This document shows, piece by piece, positions 40,179-40,293 of a stretch of 40,293 nucleotides of DNA. The notes under the pieces are model-generated. The model saw nothing but the letters and a program-made list of their open reading frames with translations. It was not told the origin of the DNA and did not search any database. This DNA is from Nitrosospira multiformis (GTDB lineage Bacteria; Pseudomonadota; Gammaproteobacteria; Burkholderiales; Nitrosomonadaceae): NCBI RefSeq assembly GCF_003050865.1, contig NZ_QAOK01000027.1, positions 1-40,293 on the forward strand, given 5' to 3'. The position numbers were made by a program, and so were the translations under genes. Positions within the stretch are counted from its first letter, which is position 1; every line of letters begins with the position of its first letter.

Positions 40179-40293
40179 TCAAATTGACGCCACGAATCGC
40201 TCGTACCGTTGTGCAAGCCGGTCCCGATCCGGCCGGTCTTTGCTGCGCACGGGCAGATGAAGCATCCCACCGTCCAGTCGTTTCAGGGCTTCG
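40179..40293 (-). CDS. 3' end of a minus-strand gene cut by the window edge
   Basis: From the right edge the minus strand is open for at least 37 codons and ends at a TGA (40179-40181). The residues have protein-like composition: EALKRLDGGMLHLP, then SKDRPDRDRLAQRYERFVAS. No start is in the window. The opposite strand has a competing 57-codon frame (40087-40260) with an arginine/serine-rich tail typical of a shadow, so I favour the minus strand. The product is not recognisable from this fragment. Confidence 0.5.
   Translation of the reverse strand, partial: EALKRLDGGMLHLPVRSKDRPDRDRLAQRYERFVASI

Noticed and set aside
40087-40260. 57-codon plus-strand gene starting at GTG
   Set aside because: Its second half is a run of Arg and Ser typical of the shadow of a minus-strand gene. 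The minus strand reads as a more protein-like partial gene in the same place.

Overview
The window carries the replication-origin neighbourhood of a betaproteobacterial chromosome. Gene content, gene order and protein features suggest the family Nitrosomonadaceae, probably Nitrosospira-like; this is inferred from recognition and no search was run. Genes left of about 10.4 kb run mainly on the minus strand and genes right of it mainly on the plus strand, as expected for divergence from an origin near dnaA.

Left arm (1-10.4 kb, mostly minus): parB-parA-rsmG-mnmG, then two perfect parS sites, then a roughly 1.5 kb insert of decayed, unrecognised coding sequence, then a small membrane protein gene and mnmE-yidC-yidD-rnpA-rpmH. 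This is the classic origin-flanking cluster (chromosome segregation, tRNA wobble modification, membrane protein insertion, RNase P) with a decayed patch between mnmG and mnmE. rnpA has no ATG, GTG or TTG start that would give a full-length protein; the best start is an ATT codon.

Origin and replication block (10.4-16.1 kb): a perfect DnaA box upstream of dnaA, an AT-rich dnaA-dnaN gap with two one-mismatch DnaA boxes, then dnaA-dnaN-gyrB. The gyrB leader holds an extended -10 promoter and a perfect 13-bp-arm palindrome.

Metabolic block (16.2-26.7 kb): glyA, nrdR, ribD, a RegB/RegA-type redox two-component pair on the opposite strand, then ribE-ribBA-ribH-nusB-thiL-pgpA-pncC. The genes from ribE to pgpA are tightly packed and partly overlapping. 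The RibA half of RibBA lacks its zinc-binding motif. A REPIN/MITE-like element and a perfect 33-bp palindrome lie upstream of ribE.

Middle block (26.7-35.9 kb): a UPF0114 membrane protein; a secreted protein pairing an apparently dead trypsin-like domain with TPR repeats; recA-recX-(OB-fold lipoprotein)-alaS; trxB; a Smr nuclease-domain protein; and a short DksA/TraR-type zinc-finger regulator.

Right end (35.9-40.3 kb): a thioredoxin-like secreted-protein pseudogene reduced to its signal peptide and C-terminus with an in-frame stop, a patch of dispersed repeats, an MFS transporter, and tRNA-Arg(CCU). A decayed serine recombinase and unrecognised genes follow the tRNA, so the tRNA probably marks the edge of an accessory region.

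I found no clear new multi-gene system. The points most worth following are the ATT start of rnpA, the perfect palindromes in the gyrB and ribE leaders, the pseudo-protease/TPR protein, the unrecognised 332-residue protein beside the tRNA, and the decayed locus between mnmG and mnmE.
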